NCBI GenBank assembly: GCA_016788115.1
Contig: JAEURR010000008.1
Location: 1 to 64,000, forward strand
Reading direction: 5' to 3'
DNA length: 64,000 bases
DNA from: Chthonomonas sp.
Lineage (GTDB): Bacteria > Armatimonadota > Fimbriimonadia > Fimbriimonadales > Fimbriimonadaceae
In this document: positions 1-8,453 of the stretch, piece by piece
Layout of the letters: each line of letters starts with the position of its first letter
Position numbering within the stretch: the stretch's first letter is position 1
Notes under the pieces: generated by a model
The model's database searches: none
The model's input: the letters and a program-made list of their open reading frames with translations, nothing else
What the model was told of the DNA's origin: nothing
Position numbers and translations under genes: made by a program

Positions 1-173
1 TGCGTCGCCGACGTCGCGCCTGAGACTGGGTCGCTCTTTCTGGATCGCCGAGGCGACGCGACGCGGACCGCCTCGGTTTTCTTCAGCTCTTGACGGTAGA
101 ACTTGACACAGGGGTGAGATACTCATTGAAAATTTCTCTGCCGAATCATCAATGATGAGTTAAACTGAATGAC

Positions 174-1178
174 ATGGAGATGAGGCAGCTTTCCGTTTTT
201 GTCGTTCTCGGGTCTTTGACTACCGTTTCTATGGCGAGCTACGAGCTTGCGATGTTCACGAACGGATCCCTTGGGATCAGCCGATATGATCCGGTGAATC
301 GGGTATCGCTTGGTACCTTTGGTACCAATTCTTTGGGGCAGTACTCAGGCCCTGTGATAGGCACCGACCCGCTTCGTCCAGGTCGGCTGTCCGTTTTCAA
401 TGGAGACGGTGCGGTACGCATCTTTAACTACAGCACGGGCATCTTGACGGGTCAATTCGGCACGGTGGATACCACGTACTATGGAAATGGTCCCCTGCGT
501 TTCACTGCGATGACCAATGGCAACTACGCGATCACGGGGTACAGCGGAGCGTCTCCTGCCCAAAAGACTAGAATCTTGACGACCGGTGGTAGCCTGATCA
601 GCACACTGAGCCCGTTCGGTTCATTGTACTTTCCCCTCTCCACGGCTCAGGGCACGGACAATCGCATCTACCAACTGGTTCGCTACGATCTTTCAGGAGG
701 CAACTACGCTTACTACAGCTTTGTCTTTGATGCCGTTGGAAGCTATCAAGGGTACAACGATCTGGGAACCGTTGCCGATGCAAATGCCTACGGAAACGTC
801 GTCGCGGCGAATGGCCGGGTGTACTACTCCTCCGGAGCGGGAACTAGTAGTCTTAACTTCAAGTGGCATCCAAATGGTGCTTCCCAAACTGTCTCCGGTT
901 TGAGCGGATATAACTACTTCATTACGAACGGTTGGACCAATATGGTGGTGGGTCACAACGGAAACCTCCACCTTATCCAGTCCAGCTACAACGGCACCAA
1001 CTATACTAATCGCTGGTACACCTATGATGCTGGAACCAACTATATGAGTGTAAATCACCAGATGGCTTCGACGGAGTACATCGGATCGCTTGCGATGGTG
1101 ATAGCTCCAGAACCTGCGACCTGGGGAGCCCTGGCCCTCGGCTCGCTTGTCCTCATCCGTCGCCGCAAAAAAGGGTGA
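174..1178 (+). CDS. PEP-CTERM sorted exported protein
   Basis: A 334-residue secreted protein. Residues 1-21 form a signal peptide ending in SMA. The body is rich in Gly, Asn, Thr, Ser and Tyr, as in extracellular beta-rich proteins, and no enzyme family is recognised. The C-terminus from about residue 312 reads PEPATWG, then a short hydrophobic helix, then RRRKKG. This is the PEP-CTERM signal, which in known systems is cut by an exosortase and directs proteins to the surface or biofilm matrix. No exosortase gene lies in the window. A second in-frame ATG two codons downstream (180) is an alternative start. The sorting call is firm; the role of the body is unknown. Confidence 0.85.
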   Translation: MEMRQLSVFVVLGSLTTVSMASYELAMFTNGSLGISRYDPVNRVSLGTFGTNSLGQYSGPVIGTDPLRPGRLSVFNGDGAVRIFNYSTGILTGQFGTVDTTYYGNGPLRFTAMTNGNYAITGYSGASPAQKTRILTTGGSLISTLSPFGSLYFPLSTAQGTDNRIYQLVRYDLSGGNYAYYSFVFDAVGSYQGYNDLGTVADANAYGNVVAANGRVYYSSGAGTSSLNFKWHPNGASQTVSGLSGYNYFITNGWTNMVVGHNGNLHLIQSSYNGTNYTNRWYTYDAGTNYMSVNHQMASTEYIGSLAMVIAPEPATWGALALGSLVLIRRRKKG

Positions 1179-1288
1179 GATAGATAGTGCCGTTGATATT
1201 AGGGGAGGTGCCTTGCAACAGGTGCCTCTCTTGCTGCAAGGACCGTGTCTCGGACCCGCGGGCAGGGAAGTGAGCCTCGTACGGCCCC

Positions 1289-1318
1289 TTGAAGAATTGG
1301 CCGGACTTTGCCCATAAT
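1289..1318 (+). promoter_or_regulatory. Promoter of tRNA-Thr
   Basis: A TTGAAG -35 element (1289-1294) and a CATAAT -10 element (1313-1318) are separated by 18 bases and end 14 bases before the tRNA. Spacing and position fit a housekeeping sigma-70 promoter. The rest of the 1179-1332 gap shows nothing else I can support. Confidence 0.55.
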
Positions 1319-1332
1319 AAGGTTCGAAAACC

Positions 1333-1404
1333 GCCGATGTAGCTCAGTGGTAGAGCAGCTGTTTCGTAAACAGCAGGTCACCGGTTCGAATCCGGTCATC
1401 GGCT
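1333..1404 (+). tRNA. tRNA-Thr (anticodon CGT)
   Basis: A full cloverleaf can be drawn: acceptor GCCGATG pairs with CATCGGC, the anticodon stem GCTGT/ACAGC encloses loop TTCGTAA with anticodon CGT, and the T arm is ACCGG/CCGGT around TTCGAAT. CCA is encoded at 1405-1407. It reads ACG codons. Confidence 0.95.
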
Positions 1405-1533
1405 CCAGCCCATTCTTGCACCGCATTCTTCGCTTGCTGAAGAGGGCGGTGTTGTTTGTGTTCGGTGCCGCTGCAGGGAACTCGGTGAGTCTCTGCGCAT
1501 TCCTGTAAAGTAGAATCAGGGAAGGAGCAATCT

Positions 1534-2145
1534 ATGATCACCACACTACTCGCAAGTTCTGCCATCCTCTTGGGCGGAGTTACCGTCAAGCCGACCACTT
1601 GTCCTGTGATGGGCCATGGCGATGCCAACGCTTCCGTGTCCACTGTGGACTTCCGCAGCACCCGGTATTCGTTCTGCTGCAACGGTTGCCCGACCGCTTT
1701 CGCCGCGAACCCTGACAAGTATCTGAAGAACCCGGAGCTGAAGGGCAAGACCATCGGGACCTTCCTTTTCGACCCGGTAAGCCGCACTGCAATCACCGCC
1801 GGCACGGCCTCGGCTTCGATGGAGTACCAGGGCGTTCGCTATCTCTTTGGAAACGCCGCGAACCTGGCGAAGTTCAAGAAGAGTCCGGCGACCTACACCG
1901 CGATGCCCGCAAAGGAAGTTCTGCAGTGCCCGGTCGCCAATGAGAAGCTCAATGGCTATGCTGGCGCCTACGCGTACCAGGATGTGAAGGGCGTTCGCTA
2001 CTTCATCTGCTGCCCCGGCTGCGTGCCGAAGTTCCAGAAGGAGCCGGCCAAGTACACGGCTGGCGTGGCGAAGCTGATCTCCGCGGCGAAGCCGTTCACG
2101 CTCAAGGCGGGCGAAGTTCCTGCTTCTGAGTGCGTCGAGAAGTAA
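1534..2145 (+). CDS. Secreted YHS/TRASH-type metal-binding protein
   Basis: A 203-residue protein with a short hydrophobic N-terminus (residues 1-15). It holds three related units of about 45 residues. Unit 1 has Cys23 in a CPVMG motif and Cys48, Cys49 and Cys52 in FCCNGC. Unit 3 has Cys132 in CPVAN and Cys159, Cys160 and Cys163 in CCPGC. Unit 2 (about 79-122) keeps the aromatic core VRYLFGN and a KSPATY end but has no cysteine. YHS and TRASH domains bind metals, often copper or heavy metals, so a periplasmic metal-binding role is likely but inferred. GAAGGAG lies 9 bases before the ATG. A strong terminator follows. Confidence 0.75.
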   Translation: MITTLLASSAILLGGVTVKPTTCPVMGHGDANASVSTVDFRSTRYSFCCNGCPTAFAANPDKYLKNPELKGKTIGTFLFDPVSRTAITAGTASASMEYQGVRYLFGNAANLAKFKKSPATYTAMPAKEVLQCPVANEKLNGYAGAYAYQDVKGVRYFICCPGCVPKFQKEPAKYTAGVAKLISAAKPFTLKAGEVPASECVEK

Positions 2146-2166
2146 CTCAACCTCTCTGAACCGACG

Positions 2167-2203
2167 ACGGCCCCGAAGGAATCCCCTCGGGGCCGTCTTG
2201 TTT
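2167..2203 (+). terminator. Intrinsic terminator between convergent genes
   Basis: ACGGCCCCGA pairs with TCGGGGCCGT around a ten-base loop and is followed by CTTGTTT. It lies between the YHS gene and the convergent kinase-like gene. Confidence 0.85.
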
Positions 2204-2210
2204 AGATCGG

Positions 2211-3503
2211 TTAGGCGATGCTTGGACGCGCCGCGCGCGCGATGAGTTGTCGCGCTTCGCTCTCATAATCCATGAGCGATTGAGCGAGGGTGAGTTGCAC
2301 AGCCGCGCGGGTGAGGTTGAGAATGCGCTTGCCCTCGGGGACGCGGAAGTACGTGTCGCCGCGCAAATAGTCGGTCAAGAATCGCGCGCCAAGCTCAAGC
2401 GTGATCGAGATCACCGCGTCAACCATCAAATCAACTTCTGCTTGGGAGATGAGGGAGCTGGCGCTCAAGAAACCCTTGGCCACGTTTTCGTAAGTGTCGC
2501 GGCAGACCTCGACCTTGCTGAGGTCGGACTCGCACTCGCCCGCGTGGTTGACCATGGACCGAACCATGTCCCCCCAGTCCGACAGCCATGTGCCGGGGAC
2601 GATCGTGTCCAGATCGATCAGAGACTTGACCCGAAGCGTGTCCTTGCAGAAAAGGAAGTTCTCGATCTTCGTGTCGCCGTGAATCATCATGCGGCGGACG
2701 TTGCCCTGCTCCAAGTTGTGGAACAGCGTCATCGCGCGGCCTCGATGGGCATTGAGAAACTCGATCCACGGGGTCGCCATTTCGCGCCTAGCGGCTGCCT
2801 CTTCTGGCGAAAGGTGGATCATGTAGTGAAGACCCGTTGCTTCGCGCAGCTCCTCGCTCTCGGGGAGGTAGCTCATCGCTTGGTCAGGGCTGCGAACACC
2901 TTGCAAAACCGCATCGAGCTGAGCGAAATAGATATCGGTGTGCCGGTACCCGGGCAGAGGGCTCGCGAGCTCGGTCGGCATGGCCGAACTCAGGTCCCCG
3001 TGCAGCGCGAGGCCACGCCCCACCTCAAAAGCCACCTTAGTTCGCTGGTCTTCGGCGACTTCGCCCAGGCTCTTGAACGAAACGACGTCCTGGATCCGGT
3101 GCATGAGCCGCCAGACGGACCAGCCGTGCTCATCGCTAATGTCCAGATAAGAGCCACCTTGTCGATTCGGGACAAGGGTAATCGGTTCCCAGAACTCGGG
3201 TCGGTCGTTGAGTGCGCCGCGTTGCGCGGCGATACACGCCAGCATGGAGTCCATGACTCGGTACGGCCGAGTGAAGACGCTGCTGTTGACCTTCTGAAGC
3301 AGGAACTCTGAGCCGGTCCCATCTTTCACCCAATAGGTGTGAAGGTTAATATTGCCTTTCTGAGGGAAGTCGTCGAGATGGATCGGTAGTTCCACCTGGA
3401 ATTGGGACACGATGTACGCCATGTCGTCCGGGGAATAGCTAAGGGTCCCGCCGTTGAGTGCCCGCGGCCGCGGGGGCGCATCGTGAATGAACGTTAAGGC
3501 CAT
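2211..3503 (-). CDS. Phosphotransferase family protein, N-acetylhexosamine 1-kinase-like
   Basis: A 430-residue protein of the aminoglycoside phosphotransferase/choline kinase fold. The catalytic loop reads IHGDTKIENFLF (about residue 280) and the metal-binding segment reads LIDLDTIVPGTWLSDWGD. This pair of motifs and the early GNINLHTYWV segment match the NahK-like group, which phosphorylates N-acetylhexosamines at C1; the exact substrate is inferred. The gene starts back to back with the divergent CBM9-like gene. An alternative start is the ATG at 3422, just before the conserved VSQFQVEL segment. Function as a small-molecule kinase is likely; resistance to aminoglycosides is not implied. 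Confidence 0.72.
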   Translation of the reverse strand: MALTFIHDAPPRPRALNGGTLSYSPDDMAYIVSQFQVELPIHLDDFPQKGNINLHTYWVKDGTGSEFLLQKVNSSVFTRPYRVMDSMLACIAAQRGALNDRPEFWEPITLVPNRQGGSYLDISDEHGWSVWRLMHRIQDVVSFKSLGEVAEDQRTKVAFEVGRGLALHGDLSSAMPTELASPLPGYRHTDIYFAQLDAVLQGVRSPDQAMSYLPESEELREATGLHYMIHLSPEEAAARREMATPWIEFLNAHRGRAMTLFHNLEQGNVRRMMIHGDTKIENFLFCKDTLRVKSLIDLDTIVPGTWLSDWGDMVRSMVNHAGECESDLSKVEVCRDTYENVAKGFLSASSLISQAEVDLMVDAVISITLELGARFLTDYLRGDTYFRVPEGKRILNLTRAAVQLTLAQSLMDYESEARQLIARAARPSIA

Positions 3504-3578
3504 ATGAACCTAAGTTCAGAAAGTATACGCCATGGGGACACCGGGAAGAAGCGTATTGAAACCGGGTTTCGATTCTTC

Positions 3579-4184
3579 ATGGGTAACCTCGCCCGCATGG
3601 AGCTTGTCGTCCGCGAAGGGCAGGGTGCTCAGTTGTCGATCAAATCGTATGCGTGGCAGCCTACGGAAACTTGGCGTCCAGACACTCAGGTGCTGCTTGC
3701 GCATTCGCCAGTGGGTGTGTTGGTTGCATTTGAAGTCCACGATCAGTTCTTGCTTGGACGGTATCAAGGGTACGACGATCCGGTCTATCAGGACAGCTGC
3801 GTCGAGTTCTTCTTCAACCCACTGCCTGGTCGATTGGAGGGGTATTACAACATCGAAGTTAACGTGTCTGGCGGGGTCAAGTTCAACTACCAGCGCAGCC
3901 GTGGTGTTGATCGCCGCACGATGCCGGAGGGGCTGCTACGAGACTTGCGGGTGGACCCGGGAGTGATCATCGACCCCGAGCACGGAGAACCTATGGTGTG
4001 GCGGGTGAGCTACGTCGTGCCGTGGGAGGCAGTGAGCTCGGAGGACAGCCGCGATTGGCGGGCGAACTTCTACAAGTGCTGTGAGGACAATTCGCATCCG
4101 CACTTCGGGAGTTGGTCACCTATCGAAACGGAATCGCCGGACTTCCATCGACCCGAGTTCTTCGGCACGCTCCGATTCGAGTGA
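3579..4184 (+). CDS. CBM9-like carbohydrate-binding protein
   Basis: About 201 residues, resembling family 9 carbohydrate-binding modules found alone: a run of beta strands with DSCVEFFFNP, YYNIEVNVSGG and a late WRVSYVVPWEA segment, as in many CBM9-like proteins encoded beside sugar-processing genes. No signal peptide is seen. An in-frame ATG at 3504 would abut the divergent gene with no room for promoters, so I prefer ATG 3579; ATG 3597 is also possible. Its stop lies next to the convergent trhO stop. Sugar binding is inferred from the fold only. Confidence 0.65.
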   Translation: MGNLARMELVVREGQGAQLSIKSYAWQPTETWRPDTQVLLAHSPVGVLVAFEVHDQFLLGRYQGYDDPVYQDSCVEFFFNPLPGRLEGYYNIEVNVSGGVKFNYQRSRGVDRRTMPEGLLRDLRVDPGVIIDPEHGEPMVWRVSYVVPWEAVSSEDSRDWRANFYKCCEDNSHPHFGSWSPIETESPDFHRPEFFGTLRFE

Positions 4185-4185
4185 C

Positions 4186-5142
4186 TTACGATGAAAGCAG
4201 CGGACTAATTCGTGTCGCTGGCGCTCGCTTTCGCGCTCCCTTCGGCTTGGGGAGCTTCGCCCCTGGCTCACGGCGGAAATCGGCCTCCTGGCATGCGGGG
4301 CTGCATGACGCATTGCATTCGCGTTCGCACGCCTCGCAACAGGCAAACAGCCGATTGCACTCGACGTTGAGGCAGTTCACGTATCGCTCACAGGGCTGGT
4401 TGCAATGGACGCAGTGGGTCAGCGGCTGGGCGTTTTCGGTGCGGTTGATCGGCACGGCGATACGGTCGTCGAACACATAGCACTGGCCGACGAATCCCTT
4501 GCCCTGAACTTCGGGGTCTTGGCCGTACGTGACAATTCCGCCTTGAAGCTGCCAGACGTTCGTGAATCCTTCCATTCGCATCCAGGCCACCAGCTTCTCG
4601 CAACGGATTCCTCCGGTGCAGTACGTCAAGATCTGAGCGTCCTTGGACTCGGCTAAGTGGCTCCGGATCCAGGCGGGGAAGTCGCGGAAGTTCTCGACCG
4701 GCGGGCACAGGGCCCCTTCAAAATGGCCGATATCGGACTCGTAATCGTTCCTACCGTCAATTACGATCGTGCCAGCTTCATGCAGTCTGCGCTCAAATTC
4801 GACGGGAGACAGGTGGTTGCCGAACGCATCGGCGGGTGGCTGCTCACCGAGCGAGATGATCTCGGGGCGAACTCGGACGAAGAGCTTCTTGAACCGGTGT
4901 TCGACGTCGGCGTCCTCTTTGAACACCATGGTCTCGAACCCAGCCTGCGCCCATAGCTCGGCCTTATAGGCATCGCACGCTTCGGCGGTCCCGGAGCACG
5001 TACCGTTGATCCCTTCACTGGCGACGATGATACGCCCGCGCAAGCCTAGGGATTGGCACAGATTGAAATGCTCATCGCGAAACCGCTCGACATCGTCGAT
5101 CGGCGCAAAGTGATAGTACAGCAGGACGCGATAGTCACCCAT
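4186..5142 (-). CDS. trhO: tRNA uridine(34) hydroxylase, rhodanese type
   Basis: A 318-residue member of the YceA/TrhO family, which hydroxylates U34 of certain tRNAs on the way to 5-methoxyuridine-type modifications. The N-terminal segment contains the family stretch RGRIIVASEGINGTCSG. The rhodanese domain follows with the active-site loop YCTGGIRCEK. The C-terminal third is rich in cysteine (CVHCNQPC and CCEACEREC), as in the long form of the family. The extreme C-terminus is a basic, proline-rich tail. Identification is firm; the hydroxylation role comes from work on homologues. Confidence 0.9.
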   Translation of the reverse strand: MGDYRVLLYYHFAPIDDVERFRDEHFNLCQSLGLRGRIIVASEGINGTCSGTAEACDAYKAELWAQAGFETMVFKEDADVEHRFKKLFVRVRPEIISLGEQPPADAFGNHLSPVEFERRLHEAGTIVIDGRNDYESDIGHFEGALCPPVENFRDFPAWIRSHLAESKDAQILTYCTGGIRCEKLVAWMRMEGFTNVWQLQGGIVTYGQDPEVQGKGFVGQCYVFDDRIAVPINRTENAQPLTHCVHCNQPCERYVNCLNVECNRLFACCEACERECNASCSPACQEADFRREPGAKLPKPKGARKRAPATRISPLLSS

Positions 5143-5225
5143 TCGATCCTATTATGAAAGAAGTTCAAAGCACGTACGGCCCACCCTGACGGATGAGCCG
5201 TACTGCGCGTCGTGACGATGCGGAG

Positions 5226-5375
5226 TTACTTCTGCTGGCTTGCGCCACCGGGAGTCCCGGAGTAGTCGCCTTCGTTCACGCTCTGACCGGCCTTCGAGTC
5301 CCCTTTGCTGCAACCAGCGAGGGAGACCGCGAGGGCCATCGCGAGGATCCAAAGAGCAAGAGTCTTGTTCTTCAT
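5226..5375 (-). CDS. Small lipoprotein coupled to a pseudopilin
   Basis: A 49-residue protein. A Lys-containing start, a hydrophobic stretch and the lipobox SLAGC near residue 21 mark a lipoprotein. The mature part is about 28 residues, hydrophilic, and ends GGASQQK. The ATG at 5375 overlaps the pilin stop codon as TAATG, and AAGGA lies 5 bases upstream, so this start is preferred to the longer frame beginning at 5414. Coupling to the pilin suggests a shared envelope role; nothing more can be said. Confidence 0.7.
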   Translation of the reverse strand: MKNKTLALWILAMALAVSLAGCSKGDSKAGQSVNEGDYSGTPGGASQQK

Positions 5376-6208
5376 TAGAATCCTTGTGCTTGACTGTCGT
5401 AGCCCGTCGGACACGTGGTCGTCGTCGTTGCTTCGGGCTTGGTCTTCGCAGCGGGAAAAGCGGCCATGTAGAGGCCGTTTGGTCCTGCGCCGGAAACCGG
5501 ATCGTTGCCCTTGGTCAGCTTGGCGTACGCAGCGTGCCCATCAACGTAGTTGAAGTTTGCACCACCGGCGTAACCGCCGCCATCGATGCCGCCCCAGAAC
5601 TCGTAGCCCCACTGCCATGAACCGGCCGGTGGCTTGCTGACGTTCCAGACGAGGTCGGTCGTCGTGGCGTTGCGTCGGCAGGTGCTCCAGTTGTACCAGT
5701 TGGGTGACGGGCCCATCAGGACGGTGCCCGCGACGTTTGGGATGGCGGTCTGCGAAGCCGACTTTGGAGCGGTAACCGGAGCGTCCGAGTGCGTGATATA
5801 CGCATTGAACGTGTAGGTCACGCGGTAGAGCCGCGAAGCGGTGGTGTCGGTCAAGCTCGTTGCGCCTGGTCGCCAGTAACCATCATCTCGGTAGAGAGTC
5901 TGTTGGTTCGATGCGTCGGCCATGATCTGCTTGTTCTTGATGAACGGTTGCAGCCGGTCAGCCCAGTGCGGGCCCATGTCGCGGCCGGATCCGCTGGCGA
6001 ATGGGATGGCAGGGAAGCGGTCGTCGTCGCCGTCAATGTACATCATCGAAGCCAAGCCTATCTGCTTCATTCCGCTCAAGTCGGCGGTCTTCTTTGCAGC
6101 GTTCTTCGCCTGTGCGAAAACCGGGAAGAGGATGGCAGCGAGGATTGCAATGATGGCAATGACAACGAGGAGCTCGATCAAAGTAAAGGCGCGTCGTCGC
6201 GGGGTCAT
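5375..6208 (-). CDS. Prepilin-type pseudopilin with an H-X9-DG-type C-terminus
   Basis: 277 residues. The N-terminus [20 protein letters not shown] is a class III prepilin signal: the prepilin peptidase should cut before FTLIE and leave a long hydrophobic helix. The globular part ends with [13 protein letters not shown], the H-X9-DG-like signature common in the many pseudopilins of Planctomycetota and Armatimonadota. Such proteins are thought to join type II secretion or pilus-like structures, but single members are rarely characterised. A GAGGTGA ribosome site precedes the ATG. It is followed directly by the small lipoprotein gene. Confidence 0.85.
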   Translation of the reverse strand: MTPRRRAFTLIELLVVIAIIAILAAILFPVFAQAKNAAKKTADLSGMKQIGLASMMYIDGDDDRFPAIPFASGSGRDMGPHWADRLQPFIKNKQIMADASNQQTLYRDDGYWRPGATSLTDTTASRLYRVTYTFNAYITHSDAPVTAPKSASQTAIPNVAGTVLMGPSPNWYNWSTCRRNATTTDLVWNVSKPPAGSWQWGYEFWGGIDGGGYAGGANFNYVDGHAAYAKLTKGNDPVSGAGPNGLYMAAFPAAKTKPEATTTTTCPTGYDSQAQGF

Positions 6209-6388
6209 GATTTCACCTCAATATATCAGGATGCCGGAATTATGCGGCCTCCTACATATTAGACGCTTGTTGGCCTGGCATCGTTGGCAACGGTTGCGGG
6301 GTTCGCCTCAATCTTGCACGTGCAACTGCCAAGTGTACGATTTCAGCACAATGGCCCGGTGGCACCGGTGCTGGCAATTCTCACGGGA

Positions 6389-6394
6389 TATAAT
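6389..6394 (+). promoter_or_regulatory. -10 element upstream of the ECF sigma gene
   Basis: A perfect TATAAT lies 14 bases before the TTG at 6409 and 38 bases before the ATG at 6433. No convincing -35 element is seen at the right distance, so only the -10 is reported. Confidence 0.4.
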
Positions 6395-6408
6395 GAACGG
6401 CGCGTCGT

Positions 6409-6978
6409 TTGACCGACCCGCAACGTCATCTTATGTCGAGCGATCAACTGCAGGACACACTGGCTGAAAAGCGGTGGCTCAGCGCCTTGGCCAAGGGGGA
6501 TCCCCAGGCCTTGGGTGCGATCTATGAGATGTACGGTGAGCGGATTTTCCGCTACGCATATCGAATGCTGAGCAACCGATCGGATGCCGAAGATGTCACT
6601 GCAGAGACGTTTTTGCGGGTCTTGCGACGATCGAGCGAGTTGCGTGCCGATGGCGCGTTTCGCACTTGGATTTTTCGGATCACCCGTAATCTGTGCATCG
6701 ACAAGATGCGGCAACACAAACTGATTGAGTTGCCACCCGATGCGCAGTACAATAGTTCGGAAGACCGGACGGCTCTGCGGCTGACCGTGCAGCAAGCATT
6801 GCGCGACCTGCCTGCGGAATACCGTGAACCGCTCGTTCTCTGTGACCTAGAAGACATCTCTGCCAAGGAAGCGGCGGAGGTACTGAATATCAGCGTACCG
6901 GCGCTTAAATCGCGCTTGTACCGGGGCAGGAGAGCCCTAAGAGACAAACTCGGAGGAACGCTAGAGCACCGACCATGA
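6409..6978 (+). CDS. RNA polymerase sigma factor, ECF subfamily
   Basis: Up to 189 residues. Region 2 is seen in FRYAYRMLSNRSDAEDVTAE and FRTWIFRITRNLCIDKMR; region 4 is seen in LPAEYREPLVLCDLEDIS followed by the helix-turn-helix VPALKSRLYRGRRALR. This directs RNA polymerase to a limited set of promoters. The TTG at 6409 gives the longest form; ATG 6433 (MSSDQ) is equally possible and neither has a good ribosome site. The stop overlaps the next gene as ATGA, which suggests that gene encodes its regulator. The region-4 spacing fits the sigma-E/SigW-like ECF groups. Confidence 0.9.
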   Translation: MTDPQRHLMSSDQLQDTLAEKRWLSALAKGDPQALGAIYEMYGERIFRYAYRMLSNRSDAEDVTAETFLRVLRRSSELRADGAFRTWIFRITRNLCIDKMRQHKLIELPPDAQYNSSEDRTALRLTVQQALRDLPAEYREPLVLCDLEDISAKEAAEVLNISVPALKSRLYRGRRALRDKLGGTLEHRP

Positions 6979-7259
6979 AGAATCTGTACGACAAATTGGT
7001 TGACCTCTACGCTGGTGACGAGTTGCCGGCCGAACTCAAGGAAGAGTTGGAAAGCGCGGCAATGAAAGACCCTGCGTTGAGTCACGAAATGACATCCCTG
7101 AAGCTCACTGTGGATGCGCTACACAACGCGGATGACCCCAATTTTAACGAGGAATCGTTCCAGCGCGTCTTGATGAAGATGTATGCGCGGGGCGCGACTC
7201 TCGAAACGCGCGAGCCCGAATCAAATCCGTGGCAACTCAGATTGCCCTTGAACGGCTAA
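6975..7259 (+). CDS. Small acidic protein coupled to the ECF sigma factor, possible regulator
   Basis: 94 residues, acidic and helical, with no membrane segment and no cysteine or histidine cluster like that of zinc-binding anti-sigma factors. The segment LYAGDELPAELKEELESAAMKDPAL resembles the N-terminal helices of cytoplasmic anti-sigma domains only in a general way. The ATG overlaps the sigma stop codon by four bases, the usual arrangement for a sigma factor and its partner. An anti-sigma role is an inference from position alone. Confidence 0.6.
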   Translation: MKNLYDKLVDLYAGDELPAELKEELESAAMKDPALSHEMTSLKLTVDALHNADDPNFNEESFQRVLMKMYARGATLETREPESNPWQLRLPLNG

Positions 7260-7296
7260 CGCGATCGTATCCTTCTAAGGAGATCCCTGAACCCAC

Positions 7297-8397
7297 GTGA
7301 AGCTCGAAATAAACCGCAAAGACATCTCCGATGCGTTGACCCATGCCGGGGCCGCTTCGACGACCCGCTCGGGCGTGCCGCTGTTAAAGACCGTGCTCCT
7401 GGAAGCATCAGACTCGGCCTTACGGATGCTGGGATGCGACGGCGAGATGTGGGCCGAACGGACCGTGGCCGCGAACGTCCACCAACCAGGGAAGGTTTGC
7501 GTCGAATGTCAGGTGATGCAGCAACTCGTTGGGGCACTCCCCGATGGCATGGTCGAGATCGAGACCGTCGAGAATCAGGTGGTACTTCGTCACGGGCAGT
7601 CTGACTGGAAGCTGATGCCCTACTTGGCGGACGACTTCCCGCCCATTCCCGAGAACACAGGCACCGCAGAGCTACGACTTCCGATGAAGAGCGTACGCGA
7701 AGCCGTGGATTCAGTCTCGTACGCGGTCGCCGATGATCATTCTCGTCCCGTGTTGACCGGAGTGCTCATGCGATACGATGGCGCGCGGCTCACCCTCGTC
7801 GCCACCGACACGCACCGGCTCGCAGTTCGGCACATCGATCGCGAAGGGATCGGATCGCACGTGGACGCCATCGTCCCTGAGAAGGCGCTTAAGGCGGTGA
7901 AGTCCTTGCCGCTGAGTGACGACGATGAATTGACCATTCAGTTTGACGAGCAGCGACTGTACGTCGATGCGGGCTCCGCGAAAGTGGTTTCGATGCTCTT
8001 GATGGGCGTCTATCCCAATTGGGAGCGCGTCGTTCCGAGCGAATTCACGAGGTCTTGGACCTTGGATCGAGAAGAACTGATGTCGAACGTAAACCGCGCC
8101 ATGATTCTGGCGCGCGACAGCGCGAATCGCGTGCGCTTCTCTGGTAACGGCGAGATGATCGTCATCTCTGCGCGCAGCGACGAGAAGGGCGAGGCCAAGG
8201 AAGAGGTTGCCACGATCAGCAAGAACGGCGACATCGACATCGCCTTTAATGGTCGCTACGTCCTGGATGCGCTCAAGGCGATGAAGGGCGAGGGGATCTG
8301 TGCCGAGCTAACTGAATCCACGCGGCCTGCCGTTTTCCGACCCATCGACGAAGTGGGTGAGCAGTTCTGTGTGATCATGCCGATGGCGCTCAGCTAA
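7297..8397 (+). CDS. dnaN: DNA polymerase III sliding clamp, beta subunit
   Basis: 366 residues, the family's normal length, with three clamp domains. Conserved pieces include LMPYLADDFPPIP near the end of domain 1, ATDTHRLAVRH in domain 2 and a C-terminal FCVIMPMALS, matching the clamp ending that forms the protein-binding pocket. The start is GTG 7297, with AAGGAGAT about 12 bases upstream. It lies 37 bases after the sigma-factor pair on the same strand, and neither dnaA nor recF is nearby, so it is not in the usual origin cluster. A strong terminator follows. Confidence 0.95.
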   Translation: MKLEINRKDISDALTHAGAASTTRSGVPLLKTVLLEASDSALRMLGCDGEMWAERTVAANVHQPGKVCVECQVMQQLVGALPDGMVEIETVENQVVLRHGQSDWKLMPYLADDFPPIPENTGTAELRLPMKSVREAVDSVSYAVADDHSRPVLTGVLMRYDGARLTLVATDTHRLAVRHIDREGIGSHVDAIVPEKALKAVKSLPLSDDDELTIQFDEQRLYVDAGSAKVVSMLLMGVYPNWERVVPSEFTRSWTLDREELMSNVNRAMILARDSANRVRFSGNGEMIVISARSDEKGEAKEEVATISKNGDIDIAFNGRYVLDALKAMKGEGICAELTESTRPAVFRPIDEVGEQFCVIMPMALS

Positions 8398-8417
8398 GAC
8401 CCGGAGGCGAGATTGGG

Positions 8418-8453
8418 AAAGCCGTCAATGCGAAAGCGTTGACGGCTTTTTTG
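8418..8453 (+). terminator. Intrinsic terminator after dnaN
   Basis: AAAGCCGTCAA pairs with TTGACGGCTTT around TGCGAAAGCG and is followed by a T run. The hairpin overlaps the last codons of the convergent MerC-like gene and could stop transcription from both sides. Confidence 0.85.

Noticed and set aside
1199-1426. Minus-strand frame across tRNA-Thr with TGFEPVTCCLRN-like translation
   Set aside because: Again a tRNA antisense artefact.
2247-3311. A 354-codon plus-strand frame opposite the kinase-like gene
   Set aside because: The opposite strand carries clear kinase motifs; this frame has none.
7260-7296. Replication origin next to dnaN
   Set aside because: No DnaA-box cluster or A+T-rich region is seen and dnaA is absent.
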